A stretch of DNA of 64,000 bases from Bemisia tabaci (Eukaryota > Arthropoda > Insecta > Hemiptera > Aleyrodidae): contig NC_092801.1 of NCBI RefSeq assembly GCF_918797505.1, positions 28,674,477-28,738,476 on the forward strand, given 5' to 3'. Below are positions 9,199-18,516 of this stretch, in pieces (the stretch's first letter is position 1; each line of letters begins with the position of its first letter). Below the pieces are notes generated by a model, which did not search any database, was not told the DNA's origin, and worked only from the letters and a program-made list of their open reading frames with translations. Made by a program: the position numbers and the translations under genes.

Positions 9199-9647
9199 AG
9201 GTGATGCGATGGACGCCATATTTTGCGTCAGAACGACGTGCGATGTACCACATCGAATGGCTTTATTTTTTCAGCTACTAATCATTTTTCTCGAATTTTG
9301 AGATCGCAATTCTGTTGTCAGGAGACTAAAGCACTCACTTACCAATTTTAACAAAGAAATTCGACGTAATAAAGGCGTGGTTTTTTTAGAGAGAAAATAT
9401 CGCATTCGAGTGCAGTTTCGATATCAGTATATCGAATGCGATGTTTTCTCTCTCTCTCTAAAAAAAACCACACCTTTATTACGTTGAATATCTTTGTGAA
9501 AATTGGTAAGTGAGTGCTTTAGTCTCGTGACAACAGAATTGCGATCTCAAAATTGGAGAAAAATGACGAGTAGCTGGAAAATGGAATCAATTGATGCGAT
9601 ATATCGCATGCCATTCCGACACAAAATATGGCGTCCATCGAATAACC
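9199..9647. mobile_element. TTAA-flanked palindromic element, copy 2
   Basis: Exact TTAA flanks lie at 9195-9198 and 9648-9651. The terminal repeat aggtgatgcgatggacgcc is matched by gcgtccatcgaataacct at the other end. The centre is a long palindrome around 9430 (tatcgcattcgagtgcag / cagtatatcgaatgcgat), flanked by aataaaggcgtgg / ccacacctttatt. Confidence 0.85.
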
Positions 9648-9933
9648 TTAATCTTTGAAAATTCTGTGCTGACTGGACTGTCACGCCGGACCCACCACGG
9701 TGTACACCATTTCCGACCAGTGCACGCCGTGAGCCTGCAATCCTGGGATCGTAGAAATTTTGCACCCTTAAATGGTACCTCAGTCTATTCTGTCATTACT
9801 GTCGTCCATTACAAGTTCGTCCGTCGTTTCTGATTGGCTATCGTTACAACGAGAACCTCTCTGTAGTGAGGAAATCGGTCAGTCGTTTGAGTTCCCGTTA
9901 TGGAGATGCCTTACTGTATTAGGCTGTTTTTAA

Positions 9934-9987
9934 GATGATGTTTTTAAGAATCTGGACTCTAGATCCAATGTTATTTTTTTCCGGTGT
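9934..9987. repeat. P1 element fragment (right end only)
   Basis: Only gatgtttttaagaatctggactctagatccaatg and the T-rich tail with ccggtg are present. The left half is absent. Confidence 0.5.
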
Positions 9988-10057
9988 TTGACGAAATAAA
10001 CATCTAAATTTGCGGTTTCACAGAAATTCAGTGACACATTCCGATTTTTGGTTTCAG

Positions 10058-10104
10058 ATGCGTGGATTATCCGAGACACGGTTCCTGAAGAATGGGGCTT
10101 ACAG
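10058..10104 (+). CDS. Cathepsin-like exon at the position of the catalytic Asn
   Basis: After the acceptor tttggtttcag the two bases AT complete a codon begun by the single G of the His exon, giving D-AWIIRDTVPEEWGLQ. The family block is .YWI.KNSWG..WGE.GY: Trp, Ile and the second WG are kept, but the catalytic Asn is Asp (GAC 10075-10077) and NSWG has become DTVP. The donor cag|gtattc at 10105 is phase 0, whereas the next recognised exon needs one base, so the frame is not continuous. Confidence 0.55.
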
Positions 10105-10254
10105 GTATTCAATCTATGAAGTTAATAATTTAGGATTATCTCCAATTTTTTGGACTAGGCCTCAGCCACCTCACCCCTCAGCGGTTAAAATATGGTGGAA
10201 CAGTATGTGATCATAAAAGATTAGACAGCAGACTCTGGAGAAGTGTTCATAAGA

Positions 10255-10540
10255 TCTACGGAATGACTTTTGAAATTGATAGACACAGCGATCGACAAAA
10301 AAGACAAAGGGAGTATGGAGCGATCTTATTGATTGAAATGGATAGTTCTTATAGACTAAGGGGGTAAATAATGGACTAACAACAGGGTCCATCGTGGGTT
10401 GCCGTTAGTTAGTCTATTACCTACACCATTTGTCCTTTACAACCAATCACCCGCTTTCACCAATAAGATCCTTCCATATCATTTTTGTCCTCTTTGTCTA
10501 TAGCTTAGTCTATCAAATTCAATGACTAGCCTGCAGCTCA
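10255..10540. mobile_element. M2 MITE (tagacaaagcgatagacaaag ends)
   Basis: The left end attgatagacacagcgatcg is matched by the inverted right end tctatagcttagtctatcaaat. The arms share gatcttattga/tcaccaataagatc. It is about 285 bp, similar to 45930-46195. Confidence 0.65.
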
Positions 10541-10945
10541 GACAATGTTGAGAAATCGAAGCAAGCTCAACTCATCACGGGAAAAAAGTGACAATGGTTC
10601 AGGACCACTTTGATTAAGCAACGCGACCCCATGTTGCTACTGGAGCGCAATAGAGTCGCTATAGGGCCCTGACGACTGCCTGTCCAGCTGCGACCATCAT
10701 CGTTGCAGAGCCCAACCGATTTTAAGATTTTATCAGACCCCAACTAAACGTATACACAAATTCCACCGAAAATGGGCCCGCTGCAGACTTCAGCGAGAGA
10801 AAAAAGAGGAGTTGTTCCTGACAGAAGATAGCTCAAAAATCATGATGAGCACATCAGAAAAGTCTAAAATCCACTCCTAACTTCACAATCTGCGTCAGAA
10901 AAATGCGATTTTTAAGCTTCCTGCTTCAAGAATACTGCGACTCAG

Positions 10946-11136
10946 GTGAATATTTCGTAAGAGGAGATGTTCCGTCCAACGCTTTCGCACTAGGATGCTA
11001 CGCAATATTCAGCATGGCTACCGCAAATCGTGAGGATTTCAATTTTATTTTTAGGATTTATCAACGAAAGGAAAATGTTCCGTCTCGTCACGTATGTTTT
11101 GGCGGGGTGCCGTCGGCCATGTTGAATATTGCGTAG
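10946..11136 (+). CDS. Cathepsin-like C-terminal exon
   Basis: From the acceptor gactcag the exon reads GEYFVRGDVPSNAFALG then CYAIFSMA, matching the family C-terminal strand G.F.V.RG.N..GI..YA.F.M. In the inverted copy a stop follows the equivalent MADGTPPKHT. Here the frame instead runs on about 40 residues, through the centre of the inverted repeat, to TAG at 11134-11136. That extension is probably not original protein. Phase does not match the preceding recognised exon. Confidence 0.55.
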
Positions 11137-11205
11137 CATCCTAGTGTGCAAGGGTTGGATATGGAACGACTCCTCTTACAAATTTTTCACCCGTGCTGTA
11201 GTATC
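11110..11205 (-). pseudogene. Frameshifted inverted copy of the cathepsin C-terminal exon
   Basis: On the minus strand GEKFVRGVVP is followed, after a net two-base shift, by LGCYAIFNMADGTPPKHT and a TGA stop. It is clearly homologous to the + strand exon at 10946 but cannot be translated in one frame. No other exons of a minus-strand protease were found to its left. Confidence 0.65.
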
Positions 11206-11279
11206 ATTTTTGAAAAGGGAAGCATAAGGATTGTGAAGTTAGGAATATATTGTAGACTTTCCAGATGCACTTATTAAGA

Positions 11280-12215
11280 TCATTGGAGCCATTTTTTTTT
11301 CATAAACAACATTGGCTTGGCTAAAGTTTGCAACAAGCCCATTATACATATTATATCAAATGATGATAGCCCTCTGAATTTGTCAATAATAAAGTAATCT
11401 ACCAGGTGAAAAATGTTGAATTAATGCTTGTAGGTTTAATGGTCGTGAGTTAAAAAGAGCGGGTGAACAAAACCTAAGGTGAAGAGACTGTGAGTGAGTA
11501 CTCCTAGCACCATCTTATCCCCTAATTTCGTTTCCTTACTTTTCATAATTGAGCTGAAAATGGTGAAGTCTGCGCCGTTTTTAATCCTCAAACCATATCT
11601 TAAGGGGGAAGAATAAATGTCCTATAAATATTTGATGGTTGTGCGGTGTCTTCTGACAAAATGTGAATTTGCACGATGACTTGTGATTATATTTCTCAGG
11701 TTAGTAATTCGTTTTTTTTTTTTTTGCTTTTCTTTGCAGGGTCATTATTTGATGAAAAAAGGGATATGTTGCGTTGGTTTGTCGAGTTATACTCTGATCG
11801 ACCCGCAAATTATGACATATAATGATGACAGGAGTAAGAGACAGAAAACATGACGGACACTGAACGATCAAACTTCAATTCAGAGTCATCAGAACCAAGG
11901 GCCAAACAATATCACATAATCACATTTTTTTGTTTAGTGTAAAATATTAGATTAAGACAAAATGGGACTCAACGTAAACTTGGAATAAAAATGAGTTGTC
12001 TTGCACTGAGCCTACCATAAAGCCCGACCCCAATTTTTTCGGGTATTACATGAATTTTGATATTTGAAGTCTTTTTTTTATCTTGAGGTTGTCACTTTTC
12101 TTGTGATCTTTAATGAAATAATTTACTAACTTTAAATATTATACAATTATAATTTTAAATATCTCTTCATTTTTTTATTTTATTTATTGATTTCTTAGGT
12201 TTCATTCTTCATGTA
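11280..12215. other. No gene seen; A+T-rich spacer
   Basis: The stretch has a few homopolymer T runs and scattered AATAAA-like hexamers. I see no conserved protein, RNA gene or repeat with defined ends. Confidence 0.5.
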
Positions 12216-12957
12216 TTGTCATGGGAACGGAGTTCCCCATGATATTAGAATCGTTCCGTTGCTTTCGCTATGGGATTCCCTATACCTCTGCGACCTTGAG
12301 CGTTTCGCCCAGTGTTCGATTTTTGGTTGATTTTCCGATGTATCAAAAACCGTTGTATTTTTTAGCCAATCATGTCTCTACGTCAAGTTGTGTTGATTGC
12401 TAAAATTCGCTTTCAGCGAGTTTTTTTCCAACTTGAGATGTCGTGTCTGACTGGTAAATCTGCGCAGAACCACGAAGTTCCGTTTTTAGGCAAATTCTTT
12501 TTTTTGGGAGGTTCTGATTGGTTATTTTTCGCCATCAGTTTTCTGTTCGTTGGTGCAAAAGATCGCCTACCTCGTTGCTCTTGAGAAGCCGCCATTATCC
12601 CACCTCAAATTTTACAAATAGAAATAAAGAAATTATAACTATTGTGCAAGGTGGAAAACTGCTCTGGAGGACCCGTTACGGATATATGAGCCAAAATTGG
12701 AACTCGACTGATTGATTTATTCCATGAATACAGAAATATTGCCTCAGCTTACTGCCGCGATCGCGAATGCATTCTGGGATGAAACTCGAGACACATGATA
12801 GCATAGGCAAACAATGTCTCACAGAGAAAGGCAGTTAGCTCTTTTTCTCATATCTCAGAGGCTACGAAGACGCGAATCGCTCAAGGACAACTCTTGTGAT
12901 AAGTCCCGCCCATCGTCCGAGTCTTTTAAATGCTATTTTTACTCAACATGTCGCGGT

Positions 12958-13047
12958 TCTGAGATAGCCTAGTTAACTGGGGCGCCCCATTTTTTTGGTA
13001 AGGTGCGGACAATAGGTGATCGGGAGTTCGATATCCGGCGATGGGAG
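12958..13047 (+). repeat. tRNA-like module with pol III boxes inside the duplication
   Basis: Box A-like tagcctagttaactgg (12965-12980) is followed by box B-like gagttcgatatcc (13023-13035) at tRNA-like spacing. The other arm has tagcctagttgac and gagttcgataccc, closer to the consensus. It suggests that the duplicated unit contains a tRNA-derived SINE. Confidence 0.5.
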
Positions 13048-13330
13048 TTAATTTTTAATGGTTGTATTGAATGTTTTAGACCAATCATCAAAAAATAATT
13101 AATACTAGATGATAAATGTACAAACATTTTCTCGTGAGTTAATATGTTAAACAAAAATACTGGAATATACCTCCTTCATATAATTAGCCACATGTTTCCC
13201 CAAATTAATGACGTTATTTTTTTTTTTTTTTCAATAAAGTTTATTTGCATTCAACGTTCGTAAGTTAAGCAAAAAGTACCTATTGATACAAATAGAAAGA
13301 CATGAAAATAGTATGTCTAACATTTCAGTT

Positions 13331-13363
<33 letters not shown>
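13331..13363. repeat. Poly-T run
   Basis: An uninterrupted run of over 30 T. The opposite arm of the segmental duplication has an interrupted A-rich run here, indicating microsatellite-like length change. Confidence 0.9.
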
Positions 13364-13364
<1 letters not shown>

Positions 13365-14166
13365 TCTTTTCAATAAAACAAATTGCCTTGGACTAGAATC
13401 AGTGTATCTCTGAAGACAAAAGCTAAGTTTTTTTATACAGAAATACTAATATATTCATCCGTTATATAATCAGGGAGATGTTGACCCAAATATTGATGTA
13501 TATTTTCACTGTTCGCCCAAATTAATTATGGTATTTTCTTTTTTCAAAAAATAAATAAAGCAATGACATGAAAGTAGTATAGTAGTACACATCTAACATT
13601 TCGGTTACATCTATTTGAATGAAAAAATGGCAACTTAGGAGGCACATAGGTCACTTATGATGCGTATTCGGGCATATGTGTAGAGTAAAAATATCATACT
13701 TTACGCCGAAAAAGCGAAACTGAAAGTTAAATGCGTTAACTTCCGAAAACCATGTATAATCCAACGAAAATAAATAATTGGTAAATAACAGCTTTCTTGT
13801 ATGCAAAGAAAAAAAAATTAAAAATGTTAAAAAAGAGATGTTGACACAAAATTACATAGCCCCTTCAATTCTGAAGATACTGCAAACGAACTGTACCTTA
13901 AAATTTTCATATCCCAGAAGCTAAAGTTCCCATGACGAATATTGCTATCGCTAGCGATTGCAAAAACCAACTTGTTTTCTATTTCTCCTCACTTTGTTTT
14001 TTCTATCATATGGAGTTTTCCAATCTTATACTGTTCGATGTTATTTTTCCAGGTTGTAAAGTTAATTGTATTGTTCCAGTTTGTAAAGTTAATTGTATTG
14101 TCCAAATATTGTGAAGTTAATGTGCCAAATGCGTATTTTATTATTGCATCCATACCGTCATATTAA

Positions 14167-14750
14167 CCCTAGTCTGTCTGAGTGACCCCACGGGAGTTTC
14201 AACTCTTTGTCATTTCTCGTGGTATGCACGAAATTTTTTGTCCTTCACAAATAGCTCTACAAAAACATCTAGGAACAGGATTTTGAAGGGAAAAAAAAAA
14301 ATGTGCATGAGGGATCAAAAAATTCACGAGTACCCCTAGAAAGCCTGAGCGGGGTCAGATGTCCTTATAACATATATTTTACCATTTAGCATCACAAAAG
14401 CTTACTTTGAAGGTGTATTCATTTTTCTCTTTTTAATTTTTTTCAGAAACTTATAAAACAAGCAAAATTTTTCAGATTTTTTTCGTTTTCAGTATTTAGT
14501 AGCCCTATGATTTTTTTTTTCTCATGCTGAGAACAACATGGCAACGTGTGTATGATAAAATGGTTGCATTCCCTGCGCCGTGTTTTTTAAAACTTAGATA
14601 TGCTTTATGGTTAAGGCCTGTAAGGTTAGTGCACTGATATTAACTAAAAACATGAAAAAAAAAACATAGCTAACTAATTGATTTTCAGCTGGGGTCAAAT
14701 TGACCCCGCTCAGGCTTTCTCGTTGGTTCGGAGGCTCAGGCAGACTAGGG
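14167..14750. mobile_element. piggyBac-like MITE (TTAA target, CCCTAG ends)
   Basis: TTAA at 14163-14166 and 14751-14754 flank termini ccctagtctgtctgag and ctcaggcagactaggg. TTAA duplication plus CCCTAG ends are typical of piggyBac. Subterminal repeats agcctgagcggggtcag (about 14342) and gaccccgctcaggct (about 14702) are also inverted. It is 584 bp with no transposase, so non-autonomous. Confidence 0.85.
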
Positions 14751-14836
14751 TTAACAAGAGTTCTCATCAAGATGCTTCAGTCGTGGTTTTGAAACAAAAA
14801 TATACTGCAACACACTTGTACATCGTACATGATAAC

Positions 14837-14981
14837 TGGACTGCATTTTGCAATAAGCAAAAAAGCGTCGTTTCTGGTTTACCCATAAAAGCAACTATCT
14901 GCATAGGGAAACTAACAGCGCTAATGTCGTTTGACAAAATGAGGCAAAAAAGCGCATCTCTTTATTGAAAAAAGTAGTCCA
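14837..14981. mobile_element. MITE with tggactgcattttgcaa ends
   Basis: The 145-bp element starts tggactgcattttgcaa and ends ttgaaaaaagtagtcca. The relative at 38507-38644 shares catagggaaactaac internally. Its right half also forms part of the hairpin arm 14936-15080 and, inverted, of 15169-15313. Confidence 0.65.
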
Positions 14982-15313
14982 ACTGATCGAGATGAACTAT
15001 GTTGACTTGAAGCCAAGCTTGGCAATTGCTCACCGATTCACAGTAATCTTGTGATAATCCTTGCACTAGTTCTATCAGACAGAGTTCAGCAAAGACTTTC
15101 GGTCTGGTTTAAGATTGGGGCGATGACAAAATTTATCAGGCTGCATTGTGTAGTTATTTTTCTGGTTTGTCTGATAGAACTAGTGCAAGGATTATCACAA
15201 GATTACTGTGAATCAGTGAGCAATTGCCAAGCTTGGCTTCAAGTCAACATAGTTCATCTCGATCAGTTGGACTACTTTTTTCAATAAAGAGATGCGCTTT
15301 TTTGGCTCATTTT
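14936..15313. repeat. Near-perfect 145-bp inverted repeat (long hairpin)
   Basis: Arms 14936-15080 and 15169-15313 are reverse complements with two mismatches by eye, separated by an 88-base loop. That is far better preserved than any other palindrome in the window and implies a recent origin or ongoing gene conversion. The left arm begins inside a MITE whose full copy lies at 14837-14981. The right arm contains only that MITE's right half, so the right arm is probably the derived one. Confidence 0.9.
15123..15287 (+). CDS. Candidate small secreted peptide, 54 residues
   Basis: ATG at 15123 opens a 54-residue frame. MTKFIRLHCVVIFLVCLIEL is a typical signal peptide: a basic N-region (Lys3, Arg6) and a hydrophobic core at residues 9-21, with a likely cleavage after VQG. 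The remaining 31 residues contain two Cys six residues apart and end LDYFFQ. AATAAA overlaps the stop codon, so a polyadenylation signal would be unusually close. A possible donor (tca|gtgagc) inside the frame means this could instead be a first exon of a longer gene. The start lies in the loop of a 145-bp hairpin, and the C-terminal codons come from an inverted MITE piece, so a chance frame is possible. No homologue is recognised. Confidence 0.3.
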   Translation: MTKFIRLHCVVIFLVCLIELVQGLSQDYCESVSNCQAWLQVNIVHLDQLDYFFQ

Positions 15314-15319
15314 TTCAAC

Positions 15320-15351
15320 CGGTTCTGATTGATCGTGATCAATCAGAACCG
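15320..15351. repeat. Perfect 15-bp hairpin
   Basis: cggttctgattgatc and gatcaatcagaaccg are exact reverse complements separated by only two bases. It stands seven bases past the right arm of the 145-bp inverted repeat. Confidence 0.9.
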
Positions 15352-15415
15352 TAAAAACAAGTAAGGTAACTAAACTTTGGTCTAAAAGTCAAGTCCAATG
15401 GCAAAGTTCAAGTCA

Positions 15416-15992
15416 ATGGACCACTCGACAAGGTACGAAGTTAAGCATTCCAACCAATGATGTGATTCTTAACCAAAGTTTGAGTTGAAGCACGATTTGC
15501 ACACCAATAATTACTGCAATTAACTCCTGACTAAGATATTCGATGTTTTTTGACGCGTGAATTCAAACCACCCGCTCATGAGAACGCAATGGTATGTATA
15601 CGTGAGTCAAATCGCACATGAAACGTTACCATAGCGCATAGCAGTCTCTGCGAAAAGAAAATATAGCAACCTTTAATATTGACGCTTTGACTCAGCTACA
15701 TCAAATTGTTTCCATTTTGAGCAGTGAAGAGTGGTAAACCTGCCTCGACTAAGAAAGCTGCCAAAACCTTTGTGAGGCTCGATTTGCCTCATGTAATGCG
15801 CTTATTCTGACTGGACAATTCAAGTTTTCCGTAATCAATAAAAGCGTCAATATCCTAGCTAGAAGTTGATTTCAGTATTTTTTGATGCGAGAATCGTGTT
15901 CTAAGTGAAGCACGTTATTCTGGTTGATATTTCTCGTTAAGAGGCATATATTATTAGAATGCCTAAATTTGTACTTTGTTCGGTGGTCCATT
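15416..15992. mobile_element. Element with tggaccactagacaaggtac ends, copy 1
   Basis: The left end atggaccactcgacaaggtacg and right end tgtactttgttcggtggtccat are inverted. Internal blocks gagttgaagcacgattt / gaatcgtgttctaagtgaa and the rest match the cleaner copy at 58571-59119. No protein is encoded. Confidence 0.75.
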
Positions 15993-15999
15993 AAAAGAT

Positions 16000-17600
16000 T
16001 TCTAAATTTTGAATGGAAACACATGAAAATAATGAGGGAACTATAAGTGTAGAGTCCGTGTGCACTGTGCAGCACAGCTCCTTTTGGCATAAATACATCC
16101 AATTTTTCGTCGAGTCACCTCACAATCATGATAATTGATGTCCGCCAAATAATATGTCTTCTCTCGTGATATCGGGTGAAAACTTTTGATATTACGAGTA
16201 CAATACGAAACGTCCCGACTAAACCATCCCACAGAACTTTCCATTTGTTTTCTTTCCCTTGACTCCCTCCCCCTGCTACGATTTAGAAGCTGACGCTTTT
16301 TTCGTAAACGCTGTCCCAATCTCCAATATCGCTGAGTTTCGATGGGGATCACCAATTTGTTCAACTTGAACTTCGCGCTTGCTTCTGTCTGACAACTTTT
16401 GCTGACGTTTTAATCAAACGAGAAGTTTCAATTCCGTGATGACTTTTGCTCGGTGCTTTTGTTCTTTCTCGAAGTCTGAGGAGAACTGAGAGGAGTTTAA
16501 GCGGTGCAGTTTTTGCGATGAGAATATGAAACAGATTAGATTCAGCGATTTTATGGAGTCTGATCAGATGTTGCATTCGTGTTCGTTTTTTGCTTTGCTC
16601 GAGACTTTCTTCAGATGATGTTCAATTTTTATCAGTAATATGAACAGTCAGCATATTAAACCTCTTAGAAAGTGACCTAACTTAACTTCTATGATTTTCT
16701 AATAAGGTTTACTGAAAAAAATATAAGATTGCAGGGCTGAAAAGTTTATTCGTGCTCATTAATATAGAAATATTTTTTTCGCAAATGAATTTATTAGCAA
16801 CCTAAAGGGAAAATCTCCACCTTAAAATGAAGAATATACCTATTTTTTCTGATTCAGGATAAGGAAATTCAAGATAATTGATCCTTACAAATATGGCTAT
16901 CAACAGATCTTTCAAGACCTATCGGGCATGACTGAAGTTTCCACTGAATGTTCAGATACTCTTGATATCAACATTATATTTTAGGAGAATTTAACCTAAT
17001 ATCAAATTGAGCAGGTTGTGAAGCAAATTATTCAACGCATAAGAAACCTATTGTGTGGGGGTCTCTACAATATTTTGCTTCTGAGTAAACTTTGCTGGAG
17101 TATAATTTTGCTTGCATAATTAAAATTTGAACATGAGCAATGCCTTCAAGAATCCTTAATCTACCCTCCAATCGAAGGTTTGTAATCTGGAATGTATCTT
17201 ACCGTCTGGACACTATATTTTTCTCAGTATGATAATTACGAAGTGATTTCCATTGCATTTTACCGGTCTTATAATGACTGAAGGAATGTTGAATCAAGTA
17301 GTTGACATAACAAACGTTATAAAATGAACATCGCTTGCCAAACGGATTACTCGACACGTTGGTCATCGATAATCTACTCGATGTTCCACTTTTTCATGTT
17401 GAGTTCCCGATGGTATGTCAGAGTTGACTCGGAAAAAGTGAGGATGCATATTTGTTGGTTTTTTTGTAAAACAGCCACTTGTCGGCAACGAACTGAAAAC
17501 ATATTTAATAGGAGCGGCGTTTTTAATTTGGGCGTAGATTAGCAAAGATTCTGAGACGCTGCAACCAAGAAATGCCCTTTTTGCACCAGCTCAATTCACC
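16000..17600. other. No supported gene
   Basis: Minus-strand frames at 16041-16576 (up to 107 codons) are rich in Arg, Ser and Lys but resemble no family known to me and lack clear splice signals. The rest is A+T-rich with nothing recognised. Confidence 0.4.
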
Positions 17601-17607
17601 TTTCAAA

Positions 17608-18092
17608 GGAGATGTTGCATGTGTGAGGAATTTGCGATTTGACTGTTGATTCTCGTGTAAAAGTTCGCGAGAAACACGATGTAGCCACTAGTTTTCTCTG
17701 AAATTAACTCCCAAGCTAAAAAAAAGCTCACAAGTTGAGGCCAAAATTGAGGGGATACCCCACGCTATCCTGAGAGTCCACCTCTACATCAAGACGAACT
17801 CTCCATGCAAAAATAGGGAGCAGATACATTAGAAGTGATGCCGTGTTTTCAGTTTTAGAGTCCCCAAATAAAGTGGTGTATTTGCTCCCTATCTTTGCAT
17901 GGAGAGCTTGTCTTGATGTAGAGGTGGACTTTCAGGATAGCGTGGGAATCCCTCCATTTTAGCCTCAACTTGAGAGCTTTTTTGAGCTTGGGAGTTGATT
18001 TCAGAGAAAACTAGAGGCACCATCGTGTTTCTCGCGAACTTAAACGTAAGAAGCAACAGTCAAATCGCAAATTCCTCACACATGCATCATCT
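17608..18092. mobile_element. P2 foldback element (ggagatgttgcatgtgtgagg ends), copy 1
   Basis: The left end ggagatgttgcatgtgtgagg and right end cctcacacatgcatcat are inverted. The arms also pair at aactcccaagct / agcttgggagtt and tccacctctacatcaag / cttgatgtagaggtgga. It is about 485 bp; there are four copies in this window. Confidence 0.8.
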
Positions 18093-18099
18093 TAATTTT

Positions 18100-18516
18100 C
18101 AGGTGCACCCTTTAAAGTCCACGATTGCGATGCGCCTTCCCGCGTGATAACTCCACACTGAAATTTCAGCGTCGAACCAACAGAATGCGTTCCCGGTAGT
18201 GGGAAATGAAGAAAATCTAGACGAATTCCTTCGAGCGCCCTCCGCTAGAGTGCGTTGTCGGTAGCAGGAGGTGATGAAAATGAAGGGTCTTTTGTCTCGT
18301 GCGCCCTCGGCTAGAGTTCGCTGGAGGTTGCGTTGCGCCCACAAAGCTCCCGCGTTCTCGGAGGCTGCGCCGGGCTCCAAGCTGTGCTTAATAATCATCC
18401 GATGATGAAATAGCGGGAAACACCCTCAGTGTTGAGTGCGTCGAGACCTTGGCGGTTCGCGGATTTGTGGCGTTACCTCTGTCGCGGTCATGTTCAAAAG
18501 CTCTTAACTCACGCAG
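18100..18516 (+). promoter_or_regulatory. CpG-rich stretch with possible noncoding first exon
   Basis: G+C and CpG rise sharply here, with two related blocks gcgccctccgctagagtgcg and gcgccctcggctagagttcg. It ends in a very good 5' splice site, cgcag|gtaagagc, at 18517. This is the pattern of a promoter plus 5' UTR exon, but no downstream coding exon was found, so the call is tentative. Confidence 0.25.

Larger units (their letters stand above)
652..11136 (+). pseudogene. Cathepsin L-like cysteine protease (C1A) gene, probably decayed
   Basis: This is the span of at least six exons that together read as a papain-family protease: propeptide end, catalytic-Cys segment, GCMGG segment, catalytic-His segment, Asn-box segment and C-terminal strand, all in family order on one strand. 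A working enzyme of this family would be secreted or lysosomal/digestive. Several lesions argue against function: TAA at 727-729 inside the first recognised exon, incompatible phases between exons 1/2 and between the Asn-box and last exons, Asp in place of the active-site Asn, and a last exon that lacks its normal stop and runs into an inverted copy. Introns are filled with transposons. The start codon and signal peptide exon are not seen and may lie left of the window. Family assignment is firm; pseudogene status is an inference that transcript data could overturn. Confidence 0.7.
10850..11275. repeat. Inverted duplication of the last cathepsin exon and its flank
   Basis: The segment 10850-11045 aligns with the reverse complement of 11110-11275. 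Both arms share cctaacttcacaat, gtaagaggag, ctaggatgctacgcaat and attca.catggc. The arms meet tail to tail. The right arm is frameshifted by a net two bases, so only one arm keeps an open frame. Confidence 0.75.
12217..13982 (+). repeat. Arm 1 of a 1.8-kb inverted segmental duplication
   Basis: This segment, from gtcatgggaacggagttccc to gcgattgcaaaaaccaacttg, is present in reverse complement at 53905-55741. Shared blocks run almost continuously: ccaatcatgtctctacgtc, ctgactggtaaatctgcgcag, a tRNA-like module, ccaaattaatgacgtt, and gaagatactgcaaacgaac. Homopolymer runs differ in length. Flanks outside the stated limits do not match, so this is probably an old transposon or duplicated segment. 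Short open frames within it are unlikely to be genes. Confidence 0.8.
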
